In this document: positions 35,487 to 45,336 of the stretch, one piece after another
Layout of the letters: each line of letters starts with the position of its first letter
How positions within the stretch are numbered: the stretch's first letter is position 1
Made by a program: the position numbers and the translations under genes
The notes under the pieces: generated by a model
What the model saw: only the letters and a program-made list of their open reading frames with translations
Told to the model about the DNA's origin: nothing
Database searches by the model: none
Source of the DNA: WLMZ01 sp963732585
GTDB taxonomy: Bacteria; Actinomycetota; Acidimicrobiia; Acidimicrobiales; Ilumatobacteraceae
Assembly (NCBI GenBank): GCA_963732585.1
Contig: CAVSZY010000003.1
Location: forward strand, 62,001-126,000
Direction: 5' to 3'
DNA length: 64,000 nt

Positions 35487-38400
35487 CGGGCGACCTCGTA
35501 TTCAGCGACCAGCACTCGTTCAACGGCGCGGGCCCCCAGTGCGCTGGCGAAGAGGCCAAATGATCCCGACTCGCCAATCGTCGTCGCCGTCTCGGCGTCG
35601 ATGACCACGAACCGTTCCTCCATCACCTTGATTCCTGCCGTTGTGCTCGTCGCCGCGATCAGCGGGCCGTCGCTGCTGTGCGCTCGTCCGACGGCCCCTG
35701 TAGAGATCCACGCCGACAGGCTGGCGTCGGCCACGATCAGGGCCCGGTCGCGCAGCGGGGTCATCGGCTCGTCGAGGCTCTCCTCGTAGACGACGACACT
35801 GCTGCGCGCTGGGCCGGATTGCCAACCGGCCCCGTCGACGAGCACCCCGGCGGCGAAGGCAGTGAACGCCGGTTCGCAGAGCTTCTGTTCCTCGCTGCGA
35901 TCAAAGAATTGGGCGGTGGCAAACAGTTCCTGTCCGGCCGACGTCGATGCACCCGGGGCGCTGACCGTCACCGTCACCGGATCGCCGGCGTTCACCGGGC
36001 TGGCACCGATCCGTTGCAGTTGGGTGCCGAGGGGCACGGCGGTCTGCGTCAAGCGCAACGAACCAAGCGGATGTAAACCGCTCGCTCCGGGCCGCAAACG
36101 GGCCACTGCGCCCGCGCCCAGCGCAAGATTTGGGGTCCACACCGAGTCGGCGGAGAGGGCATCACGCACGAGTCGTGCCGGGTCGACGGCGGCCAGCGGA
36201 ACCGGGGGATCTTCGTCACCCCAAGTGGTGTCCAAGGTGCCCGAGATGCGGACGAACAGGATCTTGATCGACACCTTGGCCCACCGCGTGCCACAGACCC
36301 GGGCCTTCGAGCAACAGCTCGAGCTTGGCGCTCATCAAGTCTTCGCCAAACAGCGTCAAAGCGAACTCACCGGTGATCTCGGCGCTGAAACGGAAGCGTG
36401 GCTCGGTGTAGATGATGACGTCGAAGCCGATGTTGCCGCGGGCCCCGAAGGGCCCGAGTTCAGCCTTGACGAAGGCCCGCGCGCCCAGTTGGAAGGTGCT
36501 CGCGGTGATCGCCACATAGGCCTCGGCGGAGATCTCGACGAGCGCTCCGGGAGAGAGATCGACCGACAGCCGCCGCATCGTGGCGATCGACGTCGGCGGC
36601 TGGAAACGGGGATGGAAGCCACCGGCGCTGAAGACGAATCCTTGCGGTCCGGCGCGCAACGCCAAGTCGCCACCGACGCTGAACATGCCGAGCCGCGAGT
36701 TGTTCAGCGAGGCGTCGAAGGACACGTTGCCGGTGTCGAAGTCGATGACACCGAGAAAATCGGCGCGCAGGTCGATGATCGCCAGGTTCGGGTCCGGCAG
36801 GGCGATCGCCAGGCGCCCGATGATGGCAACCATCGTCGGTGAGGGAAAGGTGGTGACGACGCCGACCGTCAAGGTGACGAAGGAAACCGGACGCCCCCAG
36901 CCGAGCTTGAGCAATGGCCCAACGACAGTCTGGTCGAGCTTTGCTGGGAACACCTGTTGGGTGGCGGCGATGATCTGCGGGGCGCGCCCGATGACATCGG
37001 CGGGAAACAGCAGGTCATCTGCTCGCCCGGCGCGGATCAGGCCCGCAAGCGCCTGGTGATCGAGCGAACGGTTCCAGCCGAACACGCCGCCGACGCCGTT
37101 CAGCGTCAGCCCTAAGAAGAGTTCGATCGGTGGTGCGAATTCGATGGCCATGACGACGACGAACGACAAATCACCGTCGATCGTGCCGAACATCCCGAAG
37201 GCGCTGACGGCGATCTCCACCGGGCCGAGGGCGATCGCCAACTGCATCGCCCCGGCGTAGGAGTCGCGCTGTGGGTCGTAGCGCAAAAAGCCGCCGCCGG
37301 CGACAACCCCGGCGTCGATCCGTAACCCGAAGCCCGTCGGTCGCGAGATCGTCGGCACCCGCAGGTGGAGCAAGCCGAGATTGGCAGCACCATCGCGCCC
37401 CGGGGCGATGCCCAGCGAGGCGCCAAGGCCTTCAATGGTGATCGCCAGCGGGCCGAGCGCGAGTGTCAAGGTGCCACCGATGCGAGCGGCGATGCCATCG
37501 GGGCCGACCTCGAAGGCGCTGGTCATGTCGCTGATCGTCAGCGCCGATAGGCGAGTCACCTCGGGGGAGCGGGCGACGAGGCCGACACCACCATCGAGGC
37601 GCGCACCGTCGGCGTCGAGGGCCAGCATGGCGCGACCGCGCAGCCGCACGCCCTCTGCGGGCAGCAGGAGTGCAAGCACGTCACCGGCGATGTCATTGGG
37701 GATGACCAACTCGATACGACCGAAACCGGCGCGCAGCGACCAGCCGTCAGCACCGAGCGACGCTGACAGTTCCGGCTCAGCGAGTTCGAGGTGCAGCCCG
37801 TCGGGTGCGCCAAATCCAAGGTCGCCATCAAAGCTCGAACGCAGCGTCAGCGTCGGGATTTCCGGGGCAGGGAGCACGATGCGACCAAAGCCGGTGAGAA
37901 CCGCGGCGAGGGTGGCCTCGTTTGGCTGCAATCCGAGGCTGAGGTGATCGCCGAGTTGCAGCGTCGGGGCGCGGCAGCGCGTCGGTGTGTACCGCCAACC
38001 CGGCGAATCGACCGTCAGCCGTCGCCAGGACGTCGGCCGTGATACGGAATGGCTCATCGAAGGTGTCGGCGGCGATGCCCAGCCGCACCCGTTGCACGAC
38101 GACCTCGGCATCGGGGGTAACTGCCTTGACGACCGCGGCCACGGGGAGCGAGGCGCCGAGTGCGGCATGGGCCAGCGACGACGTTCGCGGCCCGCTGCGT
38201 AGCCCGGCGAGGCCAATCGTCATCTCGCGTCGCAGCTCGGTGGCCCGCGAGAAGGCGTAGGTCAACGGATTGCTGAGGGCCTCGCCGAATGCATCGATCA
38301 TTGTCCGATTGGCGCCGACGAGACCGAGTGCGCTGAGCACGCTCCAGGTCAGCGGTCCGCTCTCGCGTACCGCCGTTTCGATCGCTCGATCGAGGAGCAC

Positions 38401-38751
38401 CTCGATTACCTTGACGGGCTGCAGCGTCGGGGCCGGGGGCACCGCCGGGGCTGATCCGGCGAGCCGCTGAACCACCTGCCAGATCGTCTCGATCTCGCTG
38501 ACGACGGCGGCAAGGTCGGGATCTGAGGCGGTGATCGCGGTGATCAATGCCGGGGCCACGGTGGCGACGCGCTGAACGTCGCTGGCTTGGGCCCGCACGT
38601 AGGCCAACGTCGGCGCGATCGCTGCCTCGTCGTAACCCATCGAGGCCAACAGTTCGCTGAGCAGGGAATCGCTGGCGATCAGGCCGGCGAAACTGTCGAT
38701 CGCCCGGGCCACGAACCCGGCAATGGCTCCGTCGATCGGACGCGTTGGCAT
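35483..38751 (-). CDS. DUF6603-type giant protein (about 1090 aa), two frameshifts
   Basis: Three frames join into one 1091-codon gene: ATG 38751 to about 37980, then to about 36286, then to 35483. Adding one GC/CG at about 37966-37983 and one at 36285-36288 (CACGCGGTGG) restores the frame. The middle part has the DUF6603 words LGLTLNGVGGVFGWNRSLDH, VIGRAPQIIAATQQVFP and VGPLLKLGWGRPVSFVTLTV. The first 230 residues are helical; the C-terminus is beta-rich (RISGTLDTTWGDEDP). Function is unknown. It is the first gene of the five-gene coupled run, with no gene in the 246 bp upstream. Confidence 0.75.
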
Positions 38752-38997
38752 GGCGCCCTACTGTCCGCTCCGACGAAGCCGTCGTTCTACGGTCGTTACT
38801 GTCGATATGGCGAGTTCGTTCACTGCGACCCCTCAACCGCGCGAGCTGTTTGGACCGTACCACGCGCACAGACTGGCTCTGGACAAATCGACGTCGGACA
38901 AACCGCTGCTGCGGAGCGATTGCGACGAATGGACTGTTTCCCTGCCGATGCGGGCGGGTATACAGTCGTTCGCCCCGCCCCGTGTAAGGAGTACCTG

Positions 38998-39766
38998 ATG
39001 GCCGAAAACCCCACGATTCCAGTCGGTGAACCGTGCTGGATCGAACTGTTCAGTTCCGATGCGCCTCGCGCTCAGGCGTTCTACGGCAGCTTGTTCGGAT
39101 GGACCACACAGAGCGCTGGCGAAGAGTACGGCGGGTACTTCAGCTTCCTCAAAGATGGTCTCACGGTAAGCGGCGGCATGGCGAACGATGGCAGCCAGGG
39201 TGCGCCCGACGCCTGGTCGATCTACATCAAAACCGACGACATAGCGGCCTTGACGGAGAGGATCAGCGCCAACGGCGGGATGGTCTACATGCCGCCGATG
39301 GTGGTGATGGAACTCGGATCGATGGCGATCTTCGCCGCCCCGGACGGAGCTGTGATCTCGGCTTGGCAGCCCGGTGAGCACACCGGTTTCCAGCGAGTGC
39401 GCGAGAATGGCAGACGCGTCGTGGTTTGAGTTGCACAGCCGCGACTACCGTGCCGCAGTCGACTTTTATGGCAATGCCTTCGGATGGAATCTGACGGTAA
39501 TGGGCGATAGCGATGAGTTCCGCTATTCCACGCTCGGTGACGGAGACGATGCGGTGGCCGGTCTGATGGACGCCAGCGGATTCCTCCCCGAGGGTGTGCC
39601 GTCCTACTGGACGATCTACTTCGAAGTCGCCGATGCCGACGCCACCCTGGCGAAGGCGGCCGAGCTTGGTGGGGCGATCATCGACCCGGCGCAAGACACC
39701 CCTTATGGTCGTCTGGCCACGGCAGCCGATCCAACCGGCGTGCAGTTCCGTCTCATTCAGAGGTAA
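38998..39766 (+). CDS. two-domain VOC/glyoxalase-like protein (CFP30B type), frameshifted
   Basis: An AAGGAG site precedes ATG 38998. The first VOC module (IPVGEPCWIELFSSDAPRAQ, then AFYGSLFGW) ends near ISAWQPGEHTGF. The second (SWFELHSRDYRAAVDFYGNA, then FGWNL) is in another frame, ending at 39766. Adding one GC in 39398-39412 yields a single 256-residue protein of the length expected for the CFP30B/27-kDa antigen family, whose members carry exactly these two domains. Split expression is the alternative, since the second frame has an ATG at 39374. Six bases separate it from the BNR-repeat gene. Confidence 0.75.
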
Positions 39767-39772
39767 GCCACC

Positions 39773-40876
39773 ATGTCAACAACAGTCCTCGTCGGCACCC
39801 GCAAGGGAGCGTTCCTGTTGTCCAGCGACGATCGTCAGCGCTGGACGTTGAGCGAGCCGATCAAACTCGGCCAGATCGTGCAACATCTTGTCGCCGATCC
39901 CCGCCAACCTGAGCACCTGGTGATGGCCGCGGGTGCCGGCCACCTTGGGCCCACGGTCTTCCACTCCGATGACGCCGGGACGACCTGGACGGAGTCGACC
40001 GTACCGCCGGCATTTCATGGTGACGAGGAGTTGGCGCGCAGCTTGAACGCTGCGTTCTACCTCGCCCCCGGCCACGCCTCGCAGCCCGGTTTGTGGTTCC
40101 TCGGTGGGTCGCCGCAGGGTTTGTTCCGCAGCGACGACGGCGGTGCGACCTGGGCTCCGGTCGATGGTTGGAACAACCATCCGATGTGGACCACCTGGGC
40201 CGAATGGCCGGAGCAGAACACGCCCGATGGGTCGATGCTGCACTCGATCAACATCGACCCGGGTAACCGCGACCATATGTACATCGGGTTGTCCAGTGGC
40301 GGCGTGTTCGAGACCACCGACGGCGGAACGGGCTGGGCGCCGCTCAACGCCGGTTGTGAGGTCACCTTCGGACCTGAGCTCTATCCCGAGTTCGGCCACG
40401 ATCCCCATTGCCTTCGCCTGCATCCGCTACAGCCGGACCGGTTGTACCAGCAAAACCATTGCGGGTTCTATCGCATGGATCGCTCTGAGGGCAGATGGCG
40501 ACGGGTCGGTAACAACCTTCCCGCCGACGTCGGCGATATCGGTTTCCCGGTCGAGCTCCACCCACGCGACCCCGACGTTGCTTGGGTGTTCCCGATGGAC
40601 GGTACCGACGTCTGGCCGCGCACCAGCCCGGGTGGTCGCCCGGCGGCGTTCATCACCCGTGACGGTGGCCAATCGTGGCAACGGCAAGCCAACGGGTTGC
40701 CTGAGCGCGGCTGGTTTACGGTGAAACGCCAGGCGATGACCACCGATGCCGCCGATCCGGTCGGCATCTATCTCGGCACCACCTCTGGTGAGGTCTGGGT
40801 CAGCAGCGACGAGGGCGAGTCCTGGCATTGCGCCGCGGCCCACCTGCCGGAGATCTACTCGGTCGAGATTGGCTGA
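39773..40876 (+). CDS. BNR/sortilin-like beta-propeller protein
   Basis: A 367-residue cytosolic propeller with repeated Asp-box words: SDDAGTTWTES, SDDGGATWAPV, TTDGGTGWAPL, TRDGGQSWQRQ and SSDEGESWHCA. No signal peptide is present, so it is not an exported sialidase despite the Asp-box resemblance. The MoaD/ThiS-like gene starts 4 bases after its stop; this pairing recurs in bacteria but its role is unknown to me. I would call it a propeller of unknown function rather than a glycosidase. Confidence 0.8.
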   Translation: MSTTVLVGTRKGAFLLSSDDRQRWTLSEPIKLGQIVQHLVADPRQPEHLVMAAGAGHLGPTVFHSDDAGTTWTESTVPPAFHGDEELARSLNAAFYLAPGHASQPGLWFLGGSPQGLFRSDDGGATWAPVDGWNNHPMWTTWAEWPEQNTPDGSMLHSINIDPGNRDHMYIGLSSGGVFETTDGGTGWAPLNAGCEVTFGPELYPEFGHDPHCLRLHPLQPDRLYQQNHCGFYRMDRSEGRWRRVGNNLPADVGDIGFPVELHPRDPDVAWVFPMDGTDVWPRTSPGGRPAAFITRDGGQSWQRQANGLPERGWFTVKRQAMTTDAADPVGIYLGTTSGEVWVSSDEGESWHCAAAHLPEIYSVEIG

Positions 40877-40879
40877 CCG

Positions 40880-41140
40880 ATGCGTGTGCGAATTCCGACG
40901 CCTGTGCGTTCCTACACCGGCCAGCAGGCGGTGGTCGAGGCGACGGGCACGACGGTCGGCGAGGTCCTTCACGACCTCGACCGCCAGTTCCCTGGGATTC
41001 GCTTCCGGATTGTCGATGAGCAGAACACGTTGCGACAACACATGAAGATCTGGGTCAATGCGGACGCCACGCGTGACCTTGACACCCCGTTGAGCGAGAG
41101 CGACGAGCTGACGTTGATGCAAGCGCTGTCCGGTGGGTGA
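40880..41140 (+). CDS. MoaD/ThiS-like ubiquitin-fold protein
   Basis: An 86-residue beta-grasp protein ending in LTLMQALSGG. The terminal Gly-Gly is the hallmark of sulfur-carrier proteins, which are activated by adenylation and thiocarboxylation. Its start follows the BNR propeller stop by three bases, so the two are co-translated. No MoaE, ThiG or E1-like enzyme is adjacent. It could be a carrier for an unrelated sulfur-transfer or conjugation reaction with the propeller protein as partner. Confidence 0.82.
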   Translation: MRVRIPTPVRSYTGQQAVVEATGTTVGEVLHDLDRQFPGIRFRIVDEQNTLRQHMKIWVNADATRDLDTPLSESDELTLMQALSGG

Positions 41141-41160
41141 TTTCAAGATAGAAAGAAAAC

Positions 41161-41682
41161 ATGACTCCCACAGACTGGCCCCGTGGGCGAGCTCGAGACG
41201 GCGGAATCGATCGCCTCGATATTCCAAAACTCGGTCGCGTCTGGATGGGTGGCAAACACGCCGTCTGTCCCGATCCTGATGGCGCGCTGGCGCGCACCGG
41301 CGCCTCGGCCATCGTCTGTTTGACGCAACGCAGCGAACTCACCGGCCGCTACGACAACTACGTCAGGTGGCTCGACGAGCAAGATGGCACACGGGCCATC
41401 TGGTTTCCGATCCACGACCTGCATGTACCGTCGGCGACTCATGTCGAGCAGCTTGTCGACGAACTCTCCACCCGCATGCGTGCTGGGCAGGGACTGATCG
41501 TCCACTGCGCCGCGGGGCTCGGCCGCACGGGAACGGTCGTTGCCTTGTTGATGATCCGCAATGGCGCCAACGCACTGACGGCGCTTCGTGCCGTGGCCGA
41601 GGCGCGACCGATGGCTGGACCGCAGTCGAGCATCCAGCAACATTTGATCGACGAAATGGAGTCGCGCTGGGCGCAGCCGTGA
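41161..41682 (+). CDS. dual-specificity/tyrosine-type protein phosphatase
   Basis: A 173-residue cysteine phosphatase. The P-loop is VHCAAGLGRTG with C116 and R122 (Cx5R), and the general acid is probably D86 in IHDLHVP. Size and motifs fit the small dual-specificity group found in bacteria. It lies 20 bases after the MoaD-like gene and may belong to that operon. It could oppose Ser/Thr/Tyr kinases such as the PASTA kinase at 53586; targets are unknown. Confidence 0.85.
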   Translation: MTPTDWPRGRARDGGIDRLDIPKLGRVWMGGKHAVCPDPDGALARTGASAIVCLTQRSELTGRYDNYVRWLDEQDGTRAIWFPIHDLHVPSATHVEQLVDELSTRMRAGQGLIVHCAAGLGRTGTVVALLMIRNGANALTALRAVAEARPMAGPQSSIQQHLIDEMESRWAQP

Positions 41683-41686
41683 GCGC

Positions 41687-42904
41687 TCACCCAGTCGTCC
41701 AGCAGTGAGAGCCGAGGTCACCTACTTCGCCGTTGCCGACCGTCGAAGGCACAAGGCTGGCGAACACGCCGTCGTCGAGGCGAAACAACCACGAGCATGT
41801 CGCCTGCGGTCGCAGCGCGCCCTGCGTGAACGACAGCGGTGAAGCAAAGAGCCCGTTCAGCGTCTCCCCGCTGATCGTGTTGTAGGCCGCGGCGACATCG
41901 GCGGCACTCAACGTTGCGTCGGGCGGTGCAGCGCTGTCCTGCAGCGTCTGGCGAAAGAGTTCCAGCTCCGCCCATGTGCTGGTCGCCGACGGATTTCGAG
42001 GATCGACCCCTGCGCCATAGGCGGCGATCGCCGCGGTGAACTCGGCGACCGGGGCGGCAGACGACCACCACGGAAAGCCGTCGATGGCGCCGCCGAGCTT
42101 CAGCCCGGGGAGCGACTCCACTTGGCTGGCGACGACGTTGTCGGAGGCCATCCCGAATCGACCTTCGTAGCCCTCGATCAGGCATTGCTGGGCGACGGAG
42201 CGGGCCAGTGTTGGCGCCAGGGCGAGTTCGATATGGTCGGCGCCAGAGGTGATCAAATCGACGCACTGGTCGGCGTAGTCGGGGCTCGACGGCTCGATCA
42301 ACACCTGGCCGGCATAGGGCAGCTCGACCGCTGCCGACAACGACGCCAGCGCCGTGCCGAGATCGACGCAACGCGGCGCAGCGCACAACGCGGCGACGAG
42401 ATGGGTGGCCCCGCTGAGCTTGGCCGCCTCGAGGGTTGCCCGCGGCGAGGTGGTTGGCGAGGTAGCTCCGATCGGGATGATTCCTGCAGCTGCCAGGACA
42501 TCCAAAACGGCTTGCTGCGACGATGGGTCCTTCGCCAAGACGGCGATGGCCCCGTCGCTGTCGACCAATCGACGTGTCACCGCCGCAGCGGTCGTCGGTT
42601 GGCTGGTGCTGTCGGCGACGGCGATCTTCACCGGGTGGCCGTTGATGCCGCCCAAGTGGCCATTCACCCATTGGCTCCACGCCACGGCGACGTCGTCTGT
42701 CGAACTGGATGCGGCGGCGTTGTCGCCGCTGTTGGCGACGACGATCCCGATGGTGATCGTCGTACCCCGCGGTGCTGGCATGGTCGAGGTGGTGAGTGCG
42801 CCAGCCGCGCCCGCCGGCGTCGATGGCGTCGGCAGCACCGAACGCTGTGAACTGCAGGCTGCGAGCATGACAGCACAGGCCACGGCAATCGAGCGCTGGG
42901 CCAC
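41687..42904 (-). CDS. substrate-binding lipoprotein of branched-chain amino-acid ABC type
   Basis: About 405 residues from GTG 42904, chosen because it opens a lipoprotein signal peptide (QRSIAVACAVMLAACSSQ, lipobox LAAC). The mature part is a type I periplasmic-binding fold (Peripla_BP_6): ITIGIVVANSGDNAA, KIAVADSTSQPTTAAAVTRR, GIIPIGATSPTTSPRATL and FAAYGAGVDPRNP-like words at the end. It should capture a small molecule at the cell surface. No permease or ATPase genes are adjacent, so it is an orphan component or a sensor. Confidence 0.78.
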   Translation of the reverse strand: MAQRSIAVACAVMLAACSSQRSVLPTPSTPAGAAGALTTSTMPAPRGTTITIGIVVANSGDNAAASSSTDDVAVAWSQWVNGHLGGINGHPVKIAVADSTSQPTTAAAVTRRLVDSDGAIAVLAKDPSSQQAVLDVLAAAGIIPIGATSPTTSPRATLEAAKLSGATHLVAALCAAPRCVDLGTALASLSAAVELPYAGQVLIEPSSPDYADQCVDLITSGADHIELALAPTLARSVAQQCLIEGYEGRFGMASDNVVASQVESLPGLKLGGAIDGFPWWSSAAPVAEFTAAIAAYGAGVDPRNPSATSTWAELELFRQTLQDSAAPPDATLSAADVAAAYNTISGETLNGLFASPLSFTQGALRPQATCSWLFRLDDGVFASLVPSTVGNGEVGDLGSHCWTTG

Positions 42905-42936
42905 ATGACGTGACGATCCCGGCACCTTGGCGCCGC

Positions 42937-43398
42937 TCACTCGGTCGCGGGGTTCGCCGACTCGACCAGCTGCTTCAAGCCGCGCAAGTTGCGCCGCCAG
43001 ATCGGGCCGAGCACGACCTTGCCGCCGATGAATTCGCCGAGTGGCCCGCCGAGCCACCAGCGAAACTGCAGATCCTCGGTCCAGGAGAATCGCGTTCGGC
43101 GTCCGAGATCGATTGGCGTCAGCCGAAAGATTCCCGAACCGGTGACCACGCCGACGTGGCGAACACCCATCACCCGTTCGGGTACCCACTGCGTGATCTG
43201 CATCTTGTCGGTGAGGCGGATCGGCCCGACTTTCGTGTCGCAGTCGAACTCGGTGCCGATGCCACGAGTCTGCTCAGTCGTGAAACGAATGGCCACGGCG
43301 TCATGCATCCAATCGACGTGTCGTTCGATGGGTTCGACGATCTCCCAGACGCGTGATGCCGGGGCATCGATCTCGATCTCTACGTTGACGCCGCCCAC
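42937..43398 (-). CDS. SRPBCC/START-like polyketide-cyclase family protein
   Basis: A 153-residue protein from GTG 43398, seven bases after the galT stop. The opening VNVEIEIDAPASRVWEIVEP and the closing helix LGPIWRRNLRGLKQLVE are typical of the SRPBCC ligand-binding fold (helix-grip). Function is not determined; many such actinobacterial proteins bind lipids or aromatic molecules. It is probably co-transcribed with galT. Confidence 0.8.
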   Translation of the reverse strand: MGGVNVEIEIDAPASRVWEIVEPIERHVDWMHDAVAIRFTTEQTRGIGTEFDCDTKVGPIRLTDKMQITQWVPERVMGVRHVGVVTGSGIFRLTPIDLGRRTRFSWTEDLQFRWWLGGPLGEFIGGKVVLGPIWRRNLRGLKQLVESANPATE

Positions 43399-43405
43399 GA
43401 TTGCG

Positions 43406-44389
43406 TCAGGTGGAGATCGCCACGCGGCGCAACTGCTCGGCAGCATGCTCCGGCGACACGATGTTGATCATCACGCCCGTGCCACGCTCAAACCCGGCGA
43501 TGGTGGTGATCTTCGGCCAGATGTGTGCGTGCCAATGGAAGCTGCCGGTGTGATGATGCGGCGCGGTGTGAAACACCAGGTTGAACGACACATCGCCGAA
43601 CACCTCGTTGAGCTGGGCCAGAGCATCGCGAATCGCGACGCCGACCGCGGCCAGAGACTCGTCGTTGGCATCTTGCAGGTGCACGTCGTGCTGGCGAGGG
43701 ATGACGAGCATCTCGTACGGCACGCCGCTCCAGAACGGACAGATGACCAGCGCGTCTTCACTGGCGACGATCACCCGCTTGCCATCGGTGAGCTCGGCCT
43801 CAACCGTGGCGCAGAGGATACAGGCGCTTTCGAAACGGCTGAAGGCCCGCTCTTCCTCGATGATCTCACCTGGGATGAACGGCAGACCGAGCAGCTGGCC
43901 ATGAGGATGAGCGATCGACGCACCGGCCTCGCGGCCGTGGTTGACGATCGCTTGGGTGTAGCGAATATGCGGTGCGTTGGCGTGATCGATGAAGCGCCGA
44001 CGAAGCGCCTGCATGATCTGCTCGGCCTTGGCATCGTCGAACTCGTCGAGACTCCCCGAATGGTCGGGGGTGTAGACGAAGACCTCGTGGATGCCGCTGG
44101 CCTCGGCCATGATGTGCACCGGGCCGAGGTGGTGAACAGCAAAGGGGTCGTCGCCGACGAACGCCGGGTACTTATTGGGGATCACACGTAGATCCCATTT
44201 GCCGCCGACACCGACGGTTTCCAGCGCGCTCGGGGTGATGTCTTCGTTACCGGGGCAGAACGGACATGGACGTCCTGGGTCGGATTCGACCGGCTCGATT
44301 TGTCGCGCAAAGTCACTCGGGCGCTCGGCCCGTTCGGCCACGATCGTGACCCACCGCCCATTGAGGGGATTCAAACGCATTTGAGACAC
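43406..44389 (-). CDS. galT: galactose-1-phosphate uridylyltransferase
   Basis: A 327-residue HIT-superfamily nucleotidyltransferase. A zinc-type pair C42/C45 lies in RPCPFCPGNE, and the catalytic H-P-H (H161, H163) lies in SIAHPHGQLLGLP. The C-terminal half adds FHWHAHIWPKITTIAGFE. It exchanges UMP between UDP-glucose and galactose-1-phosphate in the Leloir pathway. No galK or galE is nearby, so a broader role (for example as an ADP-sulfurylase/phosphorylase-like relative) is possible. Confidence 0.85.
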   Translation of the reverse strand: MSQMRLNPLNGRWVTIVAERAERPSDFARQIEPVESDPGRPCPFCPGNEDITPSALETVGVGGKWDLRVIPNKYPAFVGDDPFAVHHLGPVHIMAEASGIHEVFVYTPDHSGSLDEFDDAKAEQIMQALRRRFIDHANAPHIRYTQAIVNHGREAGASIAHPHGQLLGLPFIPGEIIEEERAFSRFESACILCATVEAELTDGKRVIVASEDALVICPFWSGVPYEMLVIPRQHDVHLQDANDESLAAVGVAIRDALAQLNEVFGDVSFNLVFHTAPHHHTGSFHWHAHIWPKITTIAGFERGTGVMINIVSPEHAAEQLRRVAIST

Positions 44390-44469
44390 TGCTTATGAGG
44401 ATAGGCGCACCTGCTGTTGATGTCGTGGACACCACCTATTTTCACGGTGAATTTCGCCTCATTCGGGTA

Positions 44470-45216
44470 TCAGCGCTTGCGGTAGACGCTGACATGTCGG
44501 CGGCTGGTTTCGCTGAACGGGGCACCGGCGAAGTCTTCTGCCCGCCAGGCGAGCGTCAGGCCCACGTGCGCGGCATAGCCGTCGAGCGTCTCCGGGGACG
44601 CTGGCAGAATGCTCCATGGGCGAAGCCGTACCCCGCCTGATTCGCTGAACTGCACGAATTGGCCGTCGACGACCCCGCTGGCGTCGACGCGGCTGATAGC
44701 CAGGACCACTTCATCGGCGGAAAGCGAGCGGAGTTCGATCGTGTCGCCGACATCGGTCTCATCGTTGGGCACGAACGCCTCGATGGCGAAATGACCCCCG
44801 GCGGTCAGCCGCTCGGCGATGATCGCGAAGCATCGTTGCTGCAGCTCGGCTGAGCGCAGATTGAAGAAGGTGTTGTAGGCCACGAAGACCAAGGCCAATG
44901 GGCCGGCGGGAATGTCGGCGACCATGTCGCCACGCACGACCTCGACGAGATCCGCGGGGTCCTTGTCGACCAAGCGCTGCAACATCTTGTCGCTGCTATC
45001 GATACCGATCAGGAGCTGGCCGCCGAGACGCTGGGCGAACGGAATCGCCAGGCGTCCGGTGCCGACGCCGAGCTCGACGACCGGCAGTGGTGCATGTGCG
45101 CTGGCCAGGGGGATGAGCACCTCAAGCGTTGCGGCGACATCGCTGACATTGTCGTACAAGTCGTCATAGACATCGGCAAAAGCATCGCCATAGGTCGAAT
45201 CGGTGTAGCCGTGCAT
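44470..45216 (-). CDS. class I SAM-dependent methyltransferase
   Basis: About 248 residues from ATG 45216; the frame continues upstream but MHGYTDSTYGDAFADVYDDL is the usual start. The AdoMet-binding motif I is VVELGVGTGRLAIPF, motif II LLIGIDSSDKML, and LVFVAYNTFFNL is the acidic/aromatic loop. The substrate cannot be inferred. It is monocistronic, and the 80 bases between it and galT hold nothing I can identify. Confidence 0.85.
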   Translation of the reverse strand: MHGYTDSTYGDAFADVYDDLYDNVSDVAATLEVLIPLASAHAPLPVVELGVGTGRLAIPFAQRLGGQLLIGIDSSDKMLQRLVDKDPADLVEVVRGDMVADIPAGPLALVFVAYNTFFNLRSAELQQRCFAIIAERLTAGGHFAIEAFVPNDETDVGDTIELRSLSADEVVLAISRVDASGVVDGQFVQFSESGGVRLRPWSILPASPETLDGYAAHVGLTLAWRAEDFAGAPFSETSRRHVSVYRKR

Positions 45217-45258
45217 CCGGCCAGCTTGCCCGGTTACCACGATCGCTCCAACCCGAGT

Positions 45259-45304
45259 CCCGTGGGTCCCCCGACTTCCTCACTGCGGAAGGGAAACCCA
45301 CGGG
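45259..45304 (-). terminator. hairpin terminator after the SGNH hydrolase gene
   Basis: CCCGTGGGT (45259-45267) pairs with ACCCACGGG (45296-45304), and CTTCC/GGAAG (45275-45279, 45287-45291) can stack inside it. It lies 32 bases past the stop of the minus-strand SGNH gene. A U-tract is not obvious, so it may be an intrinsic-like or processing hairpin. Confidence 0.5.
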
Positions 45305-45336
45305 TTCTGGTCCCGCTCGAACAACGCTGACGGATG

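Noticed and set aside
38752..38997. Promoter or RNA gene in the 246-bp gap before the VOC gene
   Set aside because: A TATACA box is visible near 38960 but no convincing -35 partner; no stable RNA structure was recognised.
39773..40876. Secreted sialidase
   Set aside because: Asp-box repeats alone do not show sialidase activity; there is no signal peptide and the catalytic Arg triad and Tyr/Glu were not recognised.
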